Assembly: GCA_964604675.1 (NCBI GenBank)
Contig: CAZSAT010000080.1
Span: forward strand, 1-33,992
From: CAZSAT01 sp964604675
Lineage (GTDB): Bacteria > Myxococcota_A > UBA796 > CAJQPC01
Direction of reading: 5' to 3'
Length of the DNA: 33,992 bases
Shown here: positions 22,639-30,573 of the stretch, piece after piece
Layout of the letters: every line of letters starts with the position of its first letter
Position numbering within the stretch: position 1 is the stretch's first letter
The notes under the pieces: generated by a model
Databases searched by the model: none
The model's input: the letters and a program-made list of their open reading frames with translations, nothing else
Told to the model about the DNA's origin: nothing
Made by a program: the position numbers and the translations under genes

Positions 22639-24138
22639 ATGAGCGCTACCACCCCCCTGGAGATCGGACCCTACGTGGGTCGTCGTCAGCTCGGCGGCGG
22701 CGCGGGGGGCGAGGTCTGGCTGGCGGATGGTGCCGACGGCCCGGTGGCCCTCAAGGTCGCGCGCAGCGTGTCCCAGCGCGAGGTGTTGCGCAGCGAAGCC
22801 GCGACCATGTCGCGCCTGAGCCACCGGAACGTCGTGCGCTTGATCGACTCGGACGATGCTGGCGCCTGGTTGGCCATGGAGCTCATCAACGGCGCCTCCC
22901 TCGACGTCTGGGCCCGTGGACGCGCGGTCTCCAGCATCGTGGATGTCGCGGCGGAGCTCGCCGACGCGATCGCGCACCTGCACGACTGTGGCCTCGTCCA
23001 TGGCGACCTGAAGCCGCAGAACGTGCTCGTCGACCGAGATGGGCGGCCCACGCTGATCGACCTCGGGCTGACGCAGCACACCGCCCAACGGATCGCAGGG
23101 GGCAACTTCCAGGGCACCTACGGCTACGCGGCGCCCGAGCTGCTCAAGCAGGGCGAGCGCGGGCACACGGTCGATCTCTATGCCCTCGGTGCCGTCACCT
23201 ACCACATGCTCACCGGCCGTCTGCCGTTCACGACCCGCGATCCGGCGGCGCTCGCGTGGTTGCCGATGACAACCTTGCCCGAGCCCCCCTCGTCGCGACG
23301 GCCGCGCACCCCTGCGGCCCTCGACGACCTGGTGCTGCGGCTGCTCGCGCGCGACGCGTCCCAAAGGCCGGGACCGGCGTCCGCACTGGCCGAGGCCTTC
23401 CGCGACACCCTGCGAAGCAGCCCGGCCTCTCCCGTGGTGGGCATGCGGAAGGAACGGGAGGTGCTCCGGCGCGCCGTCGTGGCCGCCACGAGCGGAACGC
23501 CCGGCGTGGTGGTGCTGCACGGACCCCGGGGATCGGGTCGACGCACGCTGATCCGCGAGTGCGTGCAGCACGCACGCCGAGAGGGCCTGGCGGTCGTGGA
23601 CTCCGCCGAGACCGGCAAGAGCTTCATGCAGACCCTGCGCAGCTCGCCGGACGTGCTGGTGGTGCCCCTCGACGGCAACCGCAAGATCTCCGTCCGCGTC
23701 GCCGAGAAGATCCTCCGAGAGGCCTTGCCGGTGCTGGCGCTGCTGCGAGCGGATCAGCCGGTGCTGTCGCTCCAGCGGCTCGGCGCCCGGCACATGGTGC
23801 CCCCGCCGCTTCGGCAGCGGGACCTCGCGCTGCTCCTACATGCCTACGTGCAGGAGCCCTCGCGCGCCGGCGAGCTGCACGAGGCCACCCGGGGGCTGCC
23901 TTCCGCCGTGCGTGCTCACCTGCGCACCCGACGCGTGGACGTGCCCCAGGACCTCGACGCCGCCGAGCGCGAGCTCTTGACCGCCACGACCTCCGGCCCG
24001 GTACGCATCTCGGTGCTGGCCACCCTGATGGGGCTGTCCGAGCACGGCGTGGTCGACGTCGCGGAGTCCCTGCTCGACCGAGGCGTGCTGGTCGAAGCGG
24101 ACGAAGGCGCCGCCTTCGCGATGGCCAGCCCGATCTGA
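22639..24138 (+). CDS. Ser/Thr protein kinase fused to a P-loop ATPase-like module
   Basis: This 499-residue protein has no TM segment. Residues about 9-265 are a eukaryotic-type kinase: Gly-loop LGGGAGGEVW, ATP-binding Lys in VALKVAR, catalytic loop HGDLKPQN (non-RD type), DLG in place of DFG, activation-segment end GTYGYAAPELL, and VDLYALGAVTYHMLTGRLPF. Residues about 275-495 begin VVGMRKEREVLRRAVVAA and continue VVVLHGPRGSGRRTL, a P-loop whose invariant Lys is Arg, followed by a possible Walker B VLVVPLDG and winged-helix-like tail. This recalls kinase-AAA_16 regulators, with the NTPase possibly inactive. Catalytic kinase residues appear intact. GAGGG precedes the ATG. Confidence 0.85.
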   Translation: MSATTPLEIGPYVGRRQLGGGAGGEVWLADGADGPVALKVARSVSQREVLRSEAATMSRLSHRNVVRLIDSDDAGAWLAMELINGASLDVWARGRAVSSIVDVAAELADAIAHLHDCGLVHGDLKPQNVLVDRDGRPTLIDLGLTQHTAQRIAGGNFQGTYGYAAPELLKQGERGHTVDLYALGAVTYHMLTGRLPFTTRDPAALAWLPMTTLPEPPSSRRPRTPAALDDLVLRLLARDASQRPGPASALAEAFRDTLRSSPASPVVGMRKEREVLRRAVVAATSGTPGVVVLHGPRGSGRRTLIRECVQHARREGLAVVDSAETGKSFMQTLRSSPDVLVVPLDGNRKISVRVAEKILREALPVLALLRADQPVLSLQRLGARHMVPPPLRQRDLALLLHAYVQEPSRAGELHEATRGLPSAVRAHLRTRRVDVPQDLDAAERELLTATTSGPVRISVLATLMGLSEHGVVDVAESLLDRGVLVEADEGAAFAMASPI

Positions 24139-24144
24139 TCCCGT

Positions 24145-25194
24145 TCAGGGCTTGTTGAGCAGCTTGCCCTCCCAGCCGCGGCCTGGAACGCCGATCACGA
24201 CCTCCGCCACGGTGCTGCCGCCGTAAGGGCGAGGCACGTACACGGCGTCGTCGCGCCAGCCGTCCTGCCCCGTGCCCCACTGCATGCCGTGGCCGTATTG
24301 GGTGAGAGGCGGGTCCCAGATCAGCGCCACCTCTCCGTCAGGCGACACCCTGTACATGCGGGAGTTGGAGTACTCGGTCACGTAGATGTTGCCGCAGACG
24401 TCCAGCGCCATGCCGTCCATGTAGCTGTTGCCCATGCCGCTCGCGAAGAGCTCCGCGTCGCCGATCGGGTCCAGGTTGTCGTCGAGCTCGACCCGGTAGA
24501 GCCGACCACCGCTGAGCACGCCCACGTAGAGCTGAGCGTAGTCGAGCGAGAACGCCAGCAGGCGCGGGCCTCCCTGGATTCCACCGATCTGCATGCGCTC
24601 CTTCACGCCGGAGTCCGGGTCGATGCGCAGGATCTGGCTGTTGTTCGCCGCCCAGATGAAGCCATCCGGGGCAACGTTCACCTCGTAGGCGTACACGTCG
24701 GTGGCCAGGGTCTCCGTGCCGCCCTCCGGGCTGATGCGGGTCAGGCTGCCCTGCTGCCGCGCGACGACGAGATCGCCATCCAACAGCCAGTCCATCTGCT
24801 CCAGCCAGCCCAGTCCGGGCACCCAGATCTCGCTGTTGCCGTCGATGTCGGCCTTGATGATGGAGCTGGTGTCGCTGCCCAGGATCCAGCCGTCGCTGTC
24901 GAACGCCACGTCGTGGAAGCCGCGAGCGCCCAGCACCTCGTTCACCTCGAGCACCTCCTCCGGGAGGTCGCTGCAGTCCACCTCACGAGGCGCCCCGGTG
25001 TCGGTGCCGTCCGGGAGCGACGAGTCGCCGGTCTCGGTGTCGCCGCCCCCGTCGCCGGACGCCGGGCCCGAGTCGTCCGGGGGCGACGAGTCGCGGGGGC
25101 CGTCGGCGTCGTGCGAGGTGCTGTCGCCCGTGTCGTCGGTGACCAGCACCGGGACCGGGGTGCAGGCGGACAACGACAGGAACAGAAGGGTCAC
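24145..25194 (-). CDS. Beta-propeller (SMP-30/NHL-like) lipoprotein
   Basis: This 349-residue lipoprotein is set from GTG 25194, giving MTLLFLSLSACTP with lipobox LSAC. A linker of about 60 residues rich in Asp, Gly, Ser, Thr and Pro follows, of the kind common in Myxococcota surface lipoproteins. The rest is a six-bladed-propeller pattern of repeated strand-turn units (GFHDVAFDSDGWILGSDTSS, AYEVNVAPDGFIWAANNS, DGMALDVCGNIYVTEYSNSRMYRVSPDGEV) as in SMP-30/gluconolactonase or NHL proteins. I cannot name a substrate. The frame is open further upstream, but those residues lack a signal and overlap the divergent gene. It ends six bases from the kinase gene. Confidence 0.7.
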   Translation of the reverse strand: MTLLFLSLSACTPVPVLVTDDTGDSTSHDADGPRDSSPPDDSGPASGDGGGDTETGDSSLPDGTDTGAPREVDCSDLPEEVLEVNEVLGARGFHDVAFDSDGWILGSDTSSIIKADIDGNSEIWVPGLGWLEQMDWLLDGDLVVARQQGSLTRISPEGGTETLATDVYAYEVNVAPDGFIWAANNSQILRIDPDSGVKERMQIGGIQGGPRLLAFSLDYAQLYVGVLSGGRLYRVELDDNLDPIGDAELFASGMGNSYMDGMALDVCGNIYVTEYSNSRMYRVSPDGEVALIWDPPLTQYGHGMQWGTGQDGWRDDAVYVPRPYGGSTVAEVVIGVPGRGWEGKLLNKP

Positions 25195-25258
25195 GAGGGC
25201 GCACCTGGGCGGGTAGTGTGGGAAGCCTACCGGACTGTGGACGGGATGTGAGGTGGAG
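25195..25258. promoter_or_regulatory. Divergent spacer between two lipoprotein genes
   Basis: Plus strand TAGTGT (25214-25219) and minus strand TAGGCT (25230-25225) are weak -10-like hexamers. GAGG five bases before the ATG at 25259 is the ribosome binding site of the plus-strand lipoprotein. Nothing else is evident. Confidence 0.2.
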
Positions 25259-26242
25259 ATGCTGCTGTCGACGAGCCTGTGCTGGCTGATGAGCGCGTGC
25301 ACGGGGGGATCGGTGCCCGGGCTCGGCGACACGGTCGACACCGCCACCGTGGTGGACTCGGACCCGGACACCACCCTGGACGACCCCGGTCTCGTCGACC
25401 TCGCGGGGGCGTGCGACCTCGACGACCGCTTCGGCGGCTTCTCGGCCGCGGTCTACCAGGACCTCGGCTACTCCTACGTCGAGGGCTCCGTCACCGATGG
25501 GGTCGTGCCCATCGACGTTCGGGAAGAGGTGCTGGTCGACGGGGAGTGCCGGCTGATGCGTCGCAACATCCCCTACTGCGAGCCCTCCTGCGGTGCCGAG
25601 GAGACCTGCGACTGGGATGGGGCGTGCGTGCCGTACCCGGTCGAGCAAGACCTCGGCACGGTCACGGTGGCGGGCCTGGCCGATGGCGTCAGCATGGATC
25701 CGGTCTCCCCGGGCTTCACCTACTTCGACACGAGCGTTCCCCACCCGGCCTTCGATCCGGGCGAGGTGATCGAGCTGTCCACGGGGGGCGGCGCCTACGA
25801 GCCCGTGACGCTGCATGGTGTCGGCGTGGAGCTCCTCGAGCTGGATGTCACCTTGCTCGAGGTGCAGGAAGGCCAGGAGCTGGTCATCCCATGGTCCGCG
25901 CCGACCGAGGACAGCTACGGGCACGTCCGCCTCGACCTCAACATCGACCAGCACGGCAGCACGCCGATCAACGTCTGGTGCGACTTCGCCGACGACGGCC
26001 AGGGGGTGGTGCCCGCCGCGCTGATCGATGCCCTCGTGGGCGCCGGGGTGACCGGCTACCCGAGCGCAACCCTCACGCGCCGCACCATCGACAGCGCTGG
26101 CGTCGGCGACGGCTGCATGGACTTCGCGGTGGGAGCGCTCCGGAGCCCCGATGTGGACGTGATCGGCTTCACCCCCTGCACGACGGACGAGGACTGCCCG
26201 AAGGATCAGACGTGCGACGCCCTGCTCCAGGTCTGTGAGTAG
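25259..26242 (+). CDS. Cys-rich lipoprotein of unknown function
   Basis: This 327-residue lipoprotein begins MLLSTSLCWLMSACTGG, with lipobox MSAC, followed by an Asp/Thr-rich linker. Two Cys-rich motifs frame the protein: CEPSCGAEETCDWDGACVP near residue 110, and CTTDEDCPKDQTCD with the final VCE. The CxxDxDC pattern is common in secreted Myxococcota proteins and probably forms disulfides. Between them is a beta-rich domain (VTLHGVGVELLELDVTLLEVQEGQELVIPW, RLDLNIDQHG) that I do not recognise. I chose ATG 25259 over GTG 25253 because of the GAGG five bases upstream. It is divergent from the propeller lipoprotein and ends three bases before the next convergent gene. Confidence 0.7.
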   Translation: MLLSTSLCWLMSACTGGSVPGLGDTVDTATVVDSDPDTTLDDPGLVDLAGACDLDDRFGGFSAAVYQDLGYSYVEGSVTDGVVPIDVREEVLVDGECRLMRRNIPYCEPSCGAEETCDWDGACVPYPVEQDLGTVTVAGLADGVSMDPVSPGFTYFDTSVPHPAFDPGEVIELSTGGGAYEPVTLHGVGVELLELDVTLLEVQEGQELVIPWSAPTEDSYGHVRLDLNIDQHGSTPINVWCDFADDGQGVVPAALIDALVGAGVTGYPSATLTRRTIDSAGVGDGCMDFAVGALRSPDVDVIGFTPCTTDEDCPKDQTCDALLQVCE

Positions 26243-26245
26243 CGG

Positions 26246-26536
26246 TCAGGGCGCCTTGGCCACATCTTCGGCCTTGAGTGCGGGGAGCAGTTGTTCGACC
26301 ACCCGCACCTCGAAGCCCACCGAGTCGGCGCGCTGGGGGTCGTACCAGACCTCGATCTCGCCGTCGGACTGGAACACCTTGATCTTGACAGCGTCGCAGC
26401 GGCCGATGACGTAGCGGCCGACCGCGTCGCTGTCGCGGAGCGACCAGTTGCACTCGGGCGCGACCACCTGCAGCACGAGCAACGCCTCCAACAGAGTCAG
26501 CGCGCTCGAGTAGCTCCACGCGACCACCGCGGTCAC
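26246..26536 (-). CDS. Small protein of unknown function, coupled to an SRPBCC gene
   Basis: This 96-residue protein starts at GTG 26536, sharing GTGA with the upstream SRPBCC stop. Residues 8-27 are moderately hydrophobic (SYSSALTLLEALLVLQVV); the rest alternates charged strands (VGRYVIGRCDAVKIKVFQSDGEIEVWYD). I recognise no family. Coupling suggests a role alongside the SRPBCC protein. Confidence 0.5.
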   Translation of the reverse strand: MTAVVAWSYSSALTLLEALLVLQVVAPECNWSLRDSDAVGRYVIGRCDAVKIKVFQSDGEIEVWYDPQRADSVGFEVRVVEQLLPALKAEDVAKAP

Positions 26537-27063
26537 GAGCCGGCCGCGTCGAGGAAGCGCGTGAGCGCGACGTTGGTCTTCTCGAGGTTCGGCGTGATGA
26601 GGGCCACGACGAACTTCTCGACCTGCGGCGCCAGGCGGCTCGCCAGCAGGCGGGGCACGCCGGGGATGTGACGGAGGTCCATCGTGAGGTCGCCGGTGAG
26701 GGTGAACCGGGTGGTGCCGTCACCCAGGTCTTCGAAGGTGTTGCGCCCTCCGCAGGTGACCGCCTCGGTGAACATGCGGGTCTTCAAGGTCCAGGAGCAG
26801 CTGTGCTCGCGGCCGTTCCAGGTGGCGTAGTCGTCCCAGCGCATCATCTCGGGCTTCACGTACTTTCGCGCAAACGCCGGCACCTCACGGTTGGCCACCC
26901 ACACGTTGTGCAGCTCGACGGTGGGACCGTCGTCCTTGCGGTCTACGATCTCGATCCGCTCGATGTCGGGCATGTAGGCCGCGATCGCTGCGAGCTCGTC
27001 GCGGTAGGCAGCGTACACCCGCGCGCGGGGGTGTCGGATGACGGAGACGGAGTGGATGCGCAT
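26533..27063 (-). CDS. SRPBCC/START-like ligand-binding protein
   Basis: This 176-residue protein begins MRIHSVSVIRHPRARVYAAYRDELAAIAAYMPDIE, the typical opening of polyketide-cyclase/START-like (SRPBCC) folds, where a first strand leads into two helices. Later strands (VELHNVWVA, RTFEDLGDGTTRFTLTGDLTM-like block) and the long C-terminal helix (APQVEKFVVALITPNLEKTNVALTRFL) complete the fold. Family members bind hydrophobic ligands in the central cavity; the ligand is unknown. The start has no clear ribosome binding site; TAGGAC lies six bases before the ATG on the minus strand, so a leaderless transcript is possible. It overlaps the 96-residue gene downstream by four bases. Confidence 0.7.
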   Translation of the reverse strand: MRIHSVSVIRHPRARVYAAYRDELAAIAAYMPDIERIEIVDRKDDGPTVELHNVWVANREVPAFARKYVKPEMMRWDDYATWNGREHSCSWTLKTRMFTEAVTCGGRNTFEDLGDGTTRFTLTGDLTMDLRHIPGVPRLLASRLAPQVEKFVVALITPNLEKTNVALTRFLDAAGS

Positions 27064-27130
27064 GATCGGGTCCTAACCGGCGCCTCAAGGTCGTCGCGCG
27101 GCGACCGACACGGGCGTGGAGGTCTGCCTC

Positions 27131-28018
27131 ATGGCCCACACCTGGAACCACTTCGACGCCCGCTTCGGCCTCGACCCTTGCGCGACCGGCACCCAGCCGG
27201 TCTTCCTCGCAGCCGCGGGATGGCGCACCGGCAGCACGCTCTTGCAGCGCCTGATCTGCTCCAGCGGCGAGATCCTCGTCTGGGGGGAACCCTATGGCCG
27301 CGCGTGTCCGGTGCAAGCCCTGACCCGCACGGCGATGGCGCTCCGCTCCGACGCCTGGCAGGGCAAGGAGACCGCGCAGCCGGACTGGCCGTCCGCCTCG
27401 AGCGTCGCGCCCGTCGAGGTGCCCGACGACCTGTCCGACCACTGGATCGCCAACCTCTATCCCGAACCGCAGGCGCTCAAGCAGGCGTGGCGCGCACAGC
27501 TCGACACGCTGTTCGCGGCGCCTGCAAGCGCCCGAGGCTTCCAGCGCTTCGGCGTGAAGGAGGTCCGCTGGCAAGGGCTGGACGCTCGCTTCCTCTCCTG
27601 GATGTACCCGGACGCCCGCTTCTTCTTCCTCGTGCGCAACCCGTGGGATGCGTGGGCGAGCGCCAAGGGTGCCTCGTTCTTCAAGAGCTGGCCCAACGAG
27701 CGCGTGGACGACGTGACGAGCTTCGTGCGTCACTGGCGTCGGCTCACCGAGAGCTTCCTGCGCTGGCCGGACGACTCCGGCTTCCTGGTCCGGTACGAGG
27801 ACCTGGTGCACCCCAATTTCGAGCTGCAGGACATCGCAGAGCATGCCGGGCTCACCCGCGTGGACCCCGCCGTGCTGGAGACCAAGGTGCGCGGCATGGG
27901 CACCGAACCCGCCGAGCTCGACCCGGTCGAGGTCGAACAGGTCGGGCGACTTGCAGGACCCATGGCCGAAGCCCTCGGCTACACCGGGCCCGGAGGACGC
28001 TCCCGCACGGCCGCCTGA
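27131..28018 (+). CDS. Sulfotransferase-family protein
   Basis: This 295-residue protein resembles PAPS-dependent sulfotransferases, which move sulfate from 3'-phosphoadenylyl sulfate to carbohydrates, lipids or peptides. AAGWRTGSTLLQRLICSS is the 5'-phosphosulfate-binding loop, and FFFLVRNPWDAWASAKG holds the 3'-phosphate-binding Arg and Asn-Pro motif. FLVRYEDLVHPNFELQDIAEHAGL is the usual late block. I chose ATG 27131 because GGAGG (27118-27122) lies eight bases before it. No TM or signal is present. The acceptor is unknown. The divergent spacer 27064-27130 shows no strong promoter for this gene. It ends seven bases before the convergent cupin gene. Confidence 0.8.
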   Translation: MAHTWNHFDARFGLDPCATGTQPVFLAAAGWRTGSTLLQRLICSSGEILVWGEPYGRACPVQALTRTAMALRSDAWQGKETAQPDWPSASSVAPVEVPDDLSDHWIANLYPEPQALKQAWRAQLDTLFAAPASARGFQRFGVKEVRWQGLDARFLSWMYPDARFFFLVRNPWDAWASAKGASFFKSWPNERVDDVTSFVRHWRRLTESFLRWPDDSGFLVRYEDLVHPNFELQDIAEHAGLTRVDPAVLETKVRGMGTEPAELDPVEVEQVGRLAGPMAEALGYTGPGGRSRTAA

Positions 28019-28025
28019 GCGGGCC

Positions 28026-28460
28026 CTACTCGATCACCTCCCACCCGTCGTACTTGGCCGCGGGGCCGGGGCCGGCGAAGACCTGGAGCGCGACCATGCG
28101 TGCGTCGCCGTTCTGGAAGCTCACGGTGGCGTTGGCGGGCATGTAGACCGCCGTGTTCGGCTTCACGGCATGCTCTGCGCCGTCGATGGTGATCCGGCCG
28201 TTCCCCTCGAGCACGTAGATGAACTCCTCGGTGGCGTCCTGGTGCTCGGGCACGGCCGCTCCACCGGCGAGCTCCAGCTTGCCGACGAAGGCCTGCTCGC
28301 CGCGTGCGAGCACGAAGATCTCGGCCTTGCCGTGGCTCGCCACACGGTGTTCCGCGTCCTCGACGGTGACGACGCTCGCGATCGCGTCGGCGGCGTGGGT
28401 GACTCCGGCTCCGGCTGCGCCGCCGAACAGGAAGACCGACACCAGGGGGAGCTTTCTCAT
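28026..28460 (-). CDS. Exported cupin-domain protein
   Basis: This 144-residue protein begins MRKLPLVSVFLFGGAAGAGVTHAAD, a Sec signal peptide with AxA-type cleavage near residue 24. The mature part is a single cupin barrel: AAVPEHQDATEEFIYVLEGNGRITIDG is motif 1, with the His and Glu metal ligands, and VYMPANATVSFQNGD lies at motif 2, where the usual His is replaced, so metal binding may be incomplete. Cupins of this size bind small molecules or sugars in the periplasm; no substrate is assigned. GAGGA four bases before the ATG 28460 supports the start. Confidence 0.8.
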   Translation of the reverse strand: MRKLPLVSVFLFGGAAGAGVTHAADAIASVVTVEDAEHRVASHGKAEIFVLARGEQAFVGKLELAGGAAVPEHQDATEEFIYVLEGNGRITIDGAEHAVKPNTAVYMPANATVSFQNGDARMVALQVFAGPGPAAKYDGWEVIE

Positions 28461-28472
28461 CGGGTCCTCGCA

Positions 28473-28510
28473 ATGACCTTGGGCCAGCAAACGATATAGC
28501 TCGACACATG
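28473..28510 (+). promoter_or_regulatory. Candidate leaderless promoter of the TPM-Tim44 cluster
   Basis: ATGACC (28473-28478) as -35, a 16-base spacer, then TATAGC (28495-28500) as -10, seven bases before ATG 28508. No ribosome binding site lies between. This would drive the six-gene plus-strand cluster. Confidence 0.35.
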
Positions 28511-29107
28511 CTGCGCGCTGACCAGGCCTTCGTGCACGCGGTCGACCAGGCCGTGGGCGCCCTCGAGCACCACACCGACGCCGAGGTGGTGGTGGTCGTG
28601 GCTGCCAGGTCTTCGCGCTGGCTGGTCCGTCGCTTGACCCTCGCGTCGGGCCTCGCCTTTGCCGTCCTCGCTTTCGCGGTCTACGGTCCCACCGAGGTGC
28701 CGGCGCTCTGGCTCCCCGTGGACCTGGCACTCGTCTATGCGCTCGCGGCGTGGCTCCCTGGCCGCCTGCCGGGCCTGCTGTCGCCCCTGTTGGGGGCAGG
28801 GGAACGTGCTCGCGTGGCCGAGCGAGCGGCCCACGCCGCCTTCTTCGAGGAAGAGGTCCACAGCACCCGCCGGCGGACCGGCGTGCTCGTCTACGTGAGC
28901 CTGCTCGAGCGCCAGGTGCTCGTGATCCCCGACAGCGGCGTCTCGGAGCACGTGCCGCCCGGAGCCTTGGAGCGCGCGTGGAGGCTCGGCGACCAGCAGG
29001 GCTTCGTCGACGACCTGGAGGCACTCGGACACGTCCTCGGCAAGCACCTGCCTTCCACGGACGACAACCCCGACGAGCTGCCCAACCGCCCCCGGATCCG
29101 CGCGTGA
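28508..29107 (+). CDS. TPM-domain (TLP18.3/Psb32/MOLO-1-like) membrane protein
   Basis: This 199-residue protein starts with ADQAFVHAVDQAVGALEHHTDAEVVVVVA, the opening helix and strand of TPM_phosphatase domains (PF04536). Two TM helices follow within the domain (LASGLAFAVLAFAV and LWLPVDLALVYALAAWLPG), then AFFEEEVHSTRRRTGVLVYVSLLERQVLVIPDSGV, the conserved second half. TPM proteins occur in membrane or periplasmic quality-control and photosystem-repair contexts in other organisms; the biochemical role is unclear. Its stop shares GTGA with the start of the Tim44-like gene, a pairing that suggests one membrane complex. Confidence 0.75.
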   Translation: MLRADQAFVHAVDQAVGALEHHTDAEVVVVVAARSSRWLVRRLTLASGLAFAVLAFAVYGPTEVPALWLPVDLALVYALAAWLPGRLPGLLSPLLGAGERARVAERAAHAAFFEEEVHSTRRRTGVLVYVSLLERQVLVIPDSGVSEHVPPGALERAWRLGDQQGFVDDLEALGHVLGKHLPSTDDNPDELPNRPRIRA

Positions 29108-30573
29108 GGCGCCTCGCCTGGGTCGGCGGTCTCCTGGCGTTCGTGCTCTGCGCGGACGAAGCCTTCGCCCGTGTCGGCGGTGGGCACAGCTACGGCGGTG
29201 GCTCCTCGTCGAGCTCGAGCTCGTGGTCGGGTTCGGGCTCGAGCGGTGGCGAGGCGGCCATCGTGCGCATGCTGTTCTACCTGTGCCTGGAGTACCCCGC
29301 GATCGGCGTGCCCGTGACGGTGGTGGTCATCGGCGGCTGGATCTACACGCAGAAGCAAGGCGGCAGCCGACGCCTGGTCCCCGCGGCACCGGCTCCCCCG
29401 CCGCGGGCGGCGCGACGGCGGCACGATCACCTCGCTGCGCTGAAGCGGCGGGATCATGGCTTCTCGGAGACCCTGTTCCTCGATCTGGTGCACCTGCTCT
29501 ACGTGCGCGCCCACGAGGCTCGAGGGCGCGGCCTCGACCACCTCGCTGCGTTGGTGGACGGCCGCGTCGCGGATGCGCTTCGTGCCCTGCCCGGCGCCGC
29601 AGAGGACGTCCTGGTCGGCTCGATGCACCTCGGGTCCGTGCGCGTGACGGGCTCCACCGCGCGGATCGAGGTGGACTTCGAAGCGAACTGGACGCGGATC
29701 GACGACGGCACGCCGACGCGCGTGTTCAGCCGGGAGCGCTGGACCTTCGAGCGCCGCGCGGACACGCTCTCGCCCGGTCCCGACAAGATGCAGGCCTTGC
29801 GCTGTGCGAGCTGTGGTGCTGCGCTCGAGACGAGGCCGGACGGAACCTGCGTGGCGTGCGACACGGTGCTGGACGACGGCCGCCTCCAGTGGCGCGCCGT
29901 GCAGCTCCGTGTGCTCGAGCAGCGTCCGGTCCGCCGCCCCGAGCTCACCCTCGGCGGAGGTGACGAGCGCGGCGTCGACCTGCCCACCCTTCGCGATCCG
30001 TCGCTGGAGGCCAAGGCGCGCGCCCTGCAGGCCCGGCACCCCGACCTGAGCTTCTCCGAGTTCAGCGCCTACGTGGGGGAGGTCACGGTGCGGCTGAACG
30101 CGTGCTGGTCGAGCCTGGCGTGGGGCAACGCCCGCCCGTTCCTCACCGACCGCTTGTACCAGTCCATGCGCTTCTGGATCGACGGCTACAAGGCGAGCGG
30201 GCTCCGGAACCGCGTCGAGGAGGTTCGGGTGGAGCGGGTGGTGCTGGCCCGCATCACGCTGGATGCGTGGTACGAGGCGATCACCGTGCGCGTCTACGCG
30301 TCGATGCTCGACTGGACCGAGGACGGCGACGGAAAGGTCGTCGGCGGCAGCAAGCGGAAGCGCCGTCGCTACTCCGAGTACTGGACCTTCGTCCGCGCGG
30401 CGGGAGGCGGAGCGAGCGGAGGCACCGACACCGAGAACTGCCCCAGCTGCGCCGCGCCGCTCGACAACGTGAGCGAGACCGGCGTGTGCGGCTACTGCGA
30501 CACCAAGCTCTCTGGAGGCGCCTTCCACTGGGTGCTGTCGACCATCGCCCAGGACGAGGCCTACCGTGGCTGA
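29104..30573 (+). CDS. Membrane protein with two Tim44-like domains, each followed by a zinc ribbon
   Basis: This 489-residue protein starts at GTG 29104. An N-terminal signal or anchor (LAWVGGLLAFVLC) leads to a Gly/Ser-rich stretch (residues about 22-45), then a second TM helix (FYLCLEYPAIGVPVTVVVIGGWIY, about 55-80). Residues about 105-225 and 295-430 are both Tim44-like (SETLFLDLVHLLYVRAHEARG and SFSEFSAYVGEVTVRLNACWSS), each ending in a strand leading to YWTF/RWTFERR-type residues. Each is followed by a CxxC-CxxC zinc ribbon: CASCG..CVACD near 233-252 and CPSCA..CGYCD near 445-465. Tim44-like domains contact membranes and partner proteins. It is coupled to the TPM gene before and the methyltransferase after (8-base overlap). 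Confidence 0.75.
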   Translation: MRRLAWVGGLLAFVLCADEAFARVGGGHSYGGGSSSSSSSWSGSGSSGGEAAIVRMLFYLCLEYPAIGVPVTVVVIGGWIYTQKQGGSRRLVPAAPAPPPRAARRRHDHLAALKRRDHGFSETLFLDLVHLLYVRAHEARGRGLDHLAALVDGRVADALRALPGAAEDVLVGSMHLGSVRVTGSTARIEVDFEANWTRIDDGTPTRVFSRERWTFERRADTLSPGPDKMQALRCASCGAALETRPDGTCVACDTVLDDGRLQWRAVQLRVLEQRPVRRPELTLGGGDERGVDLPTLRDPSLEAKARALQARHPDLSFSEFSAYVGEVTVRLNACWSSLAWGNARPFLTDRLYQSMRFWIDGYKASGLRNRVEEVRVERVVLARITLDAWYEAITVRVYASMLDWTEDGDGKVVGGSKRKRRRYSEYWTFVRAAGGGASGGTDTENCPSCAAPLDNVSETGVCGYCDTKLSGGAFHWVLSTIAQDEAYRG

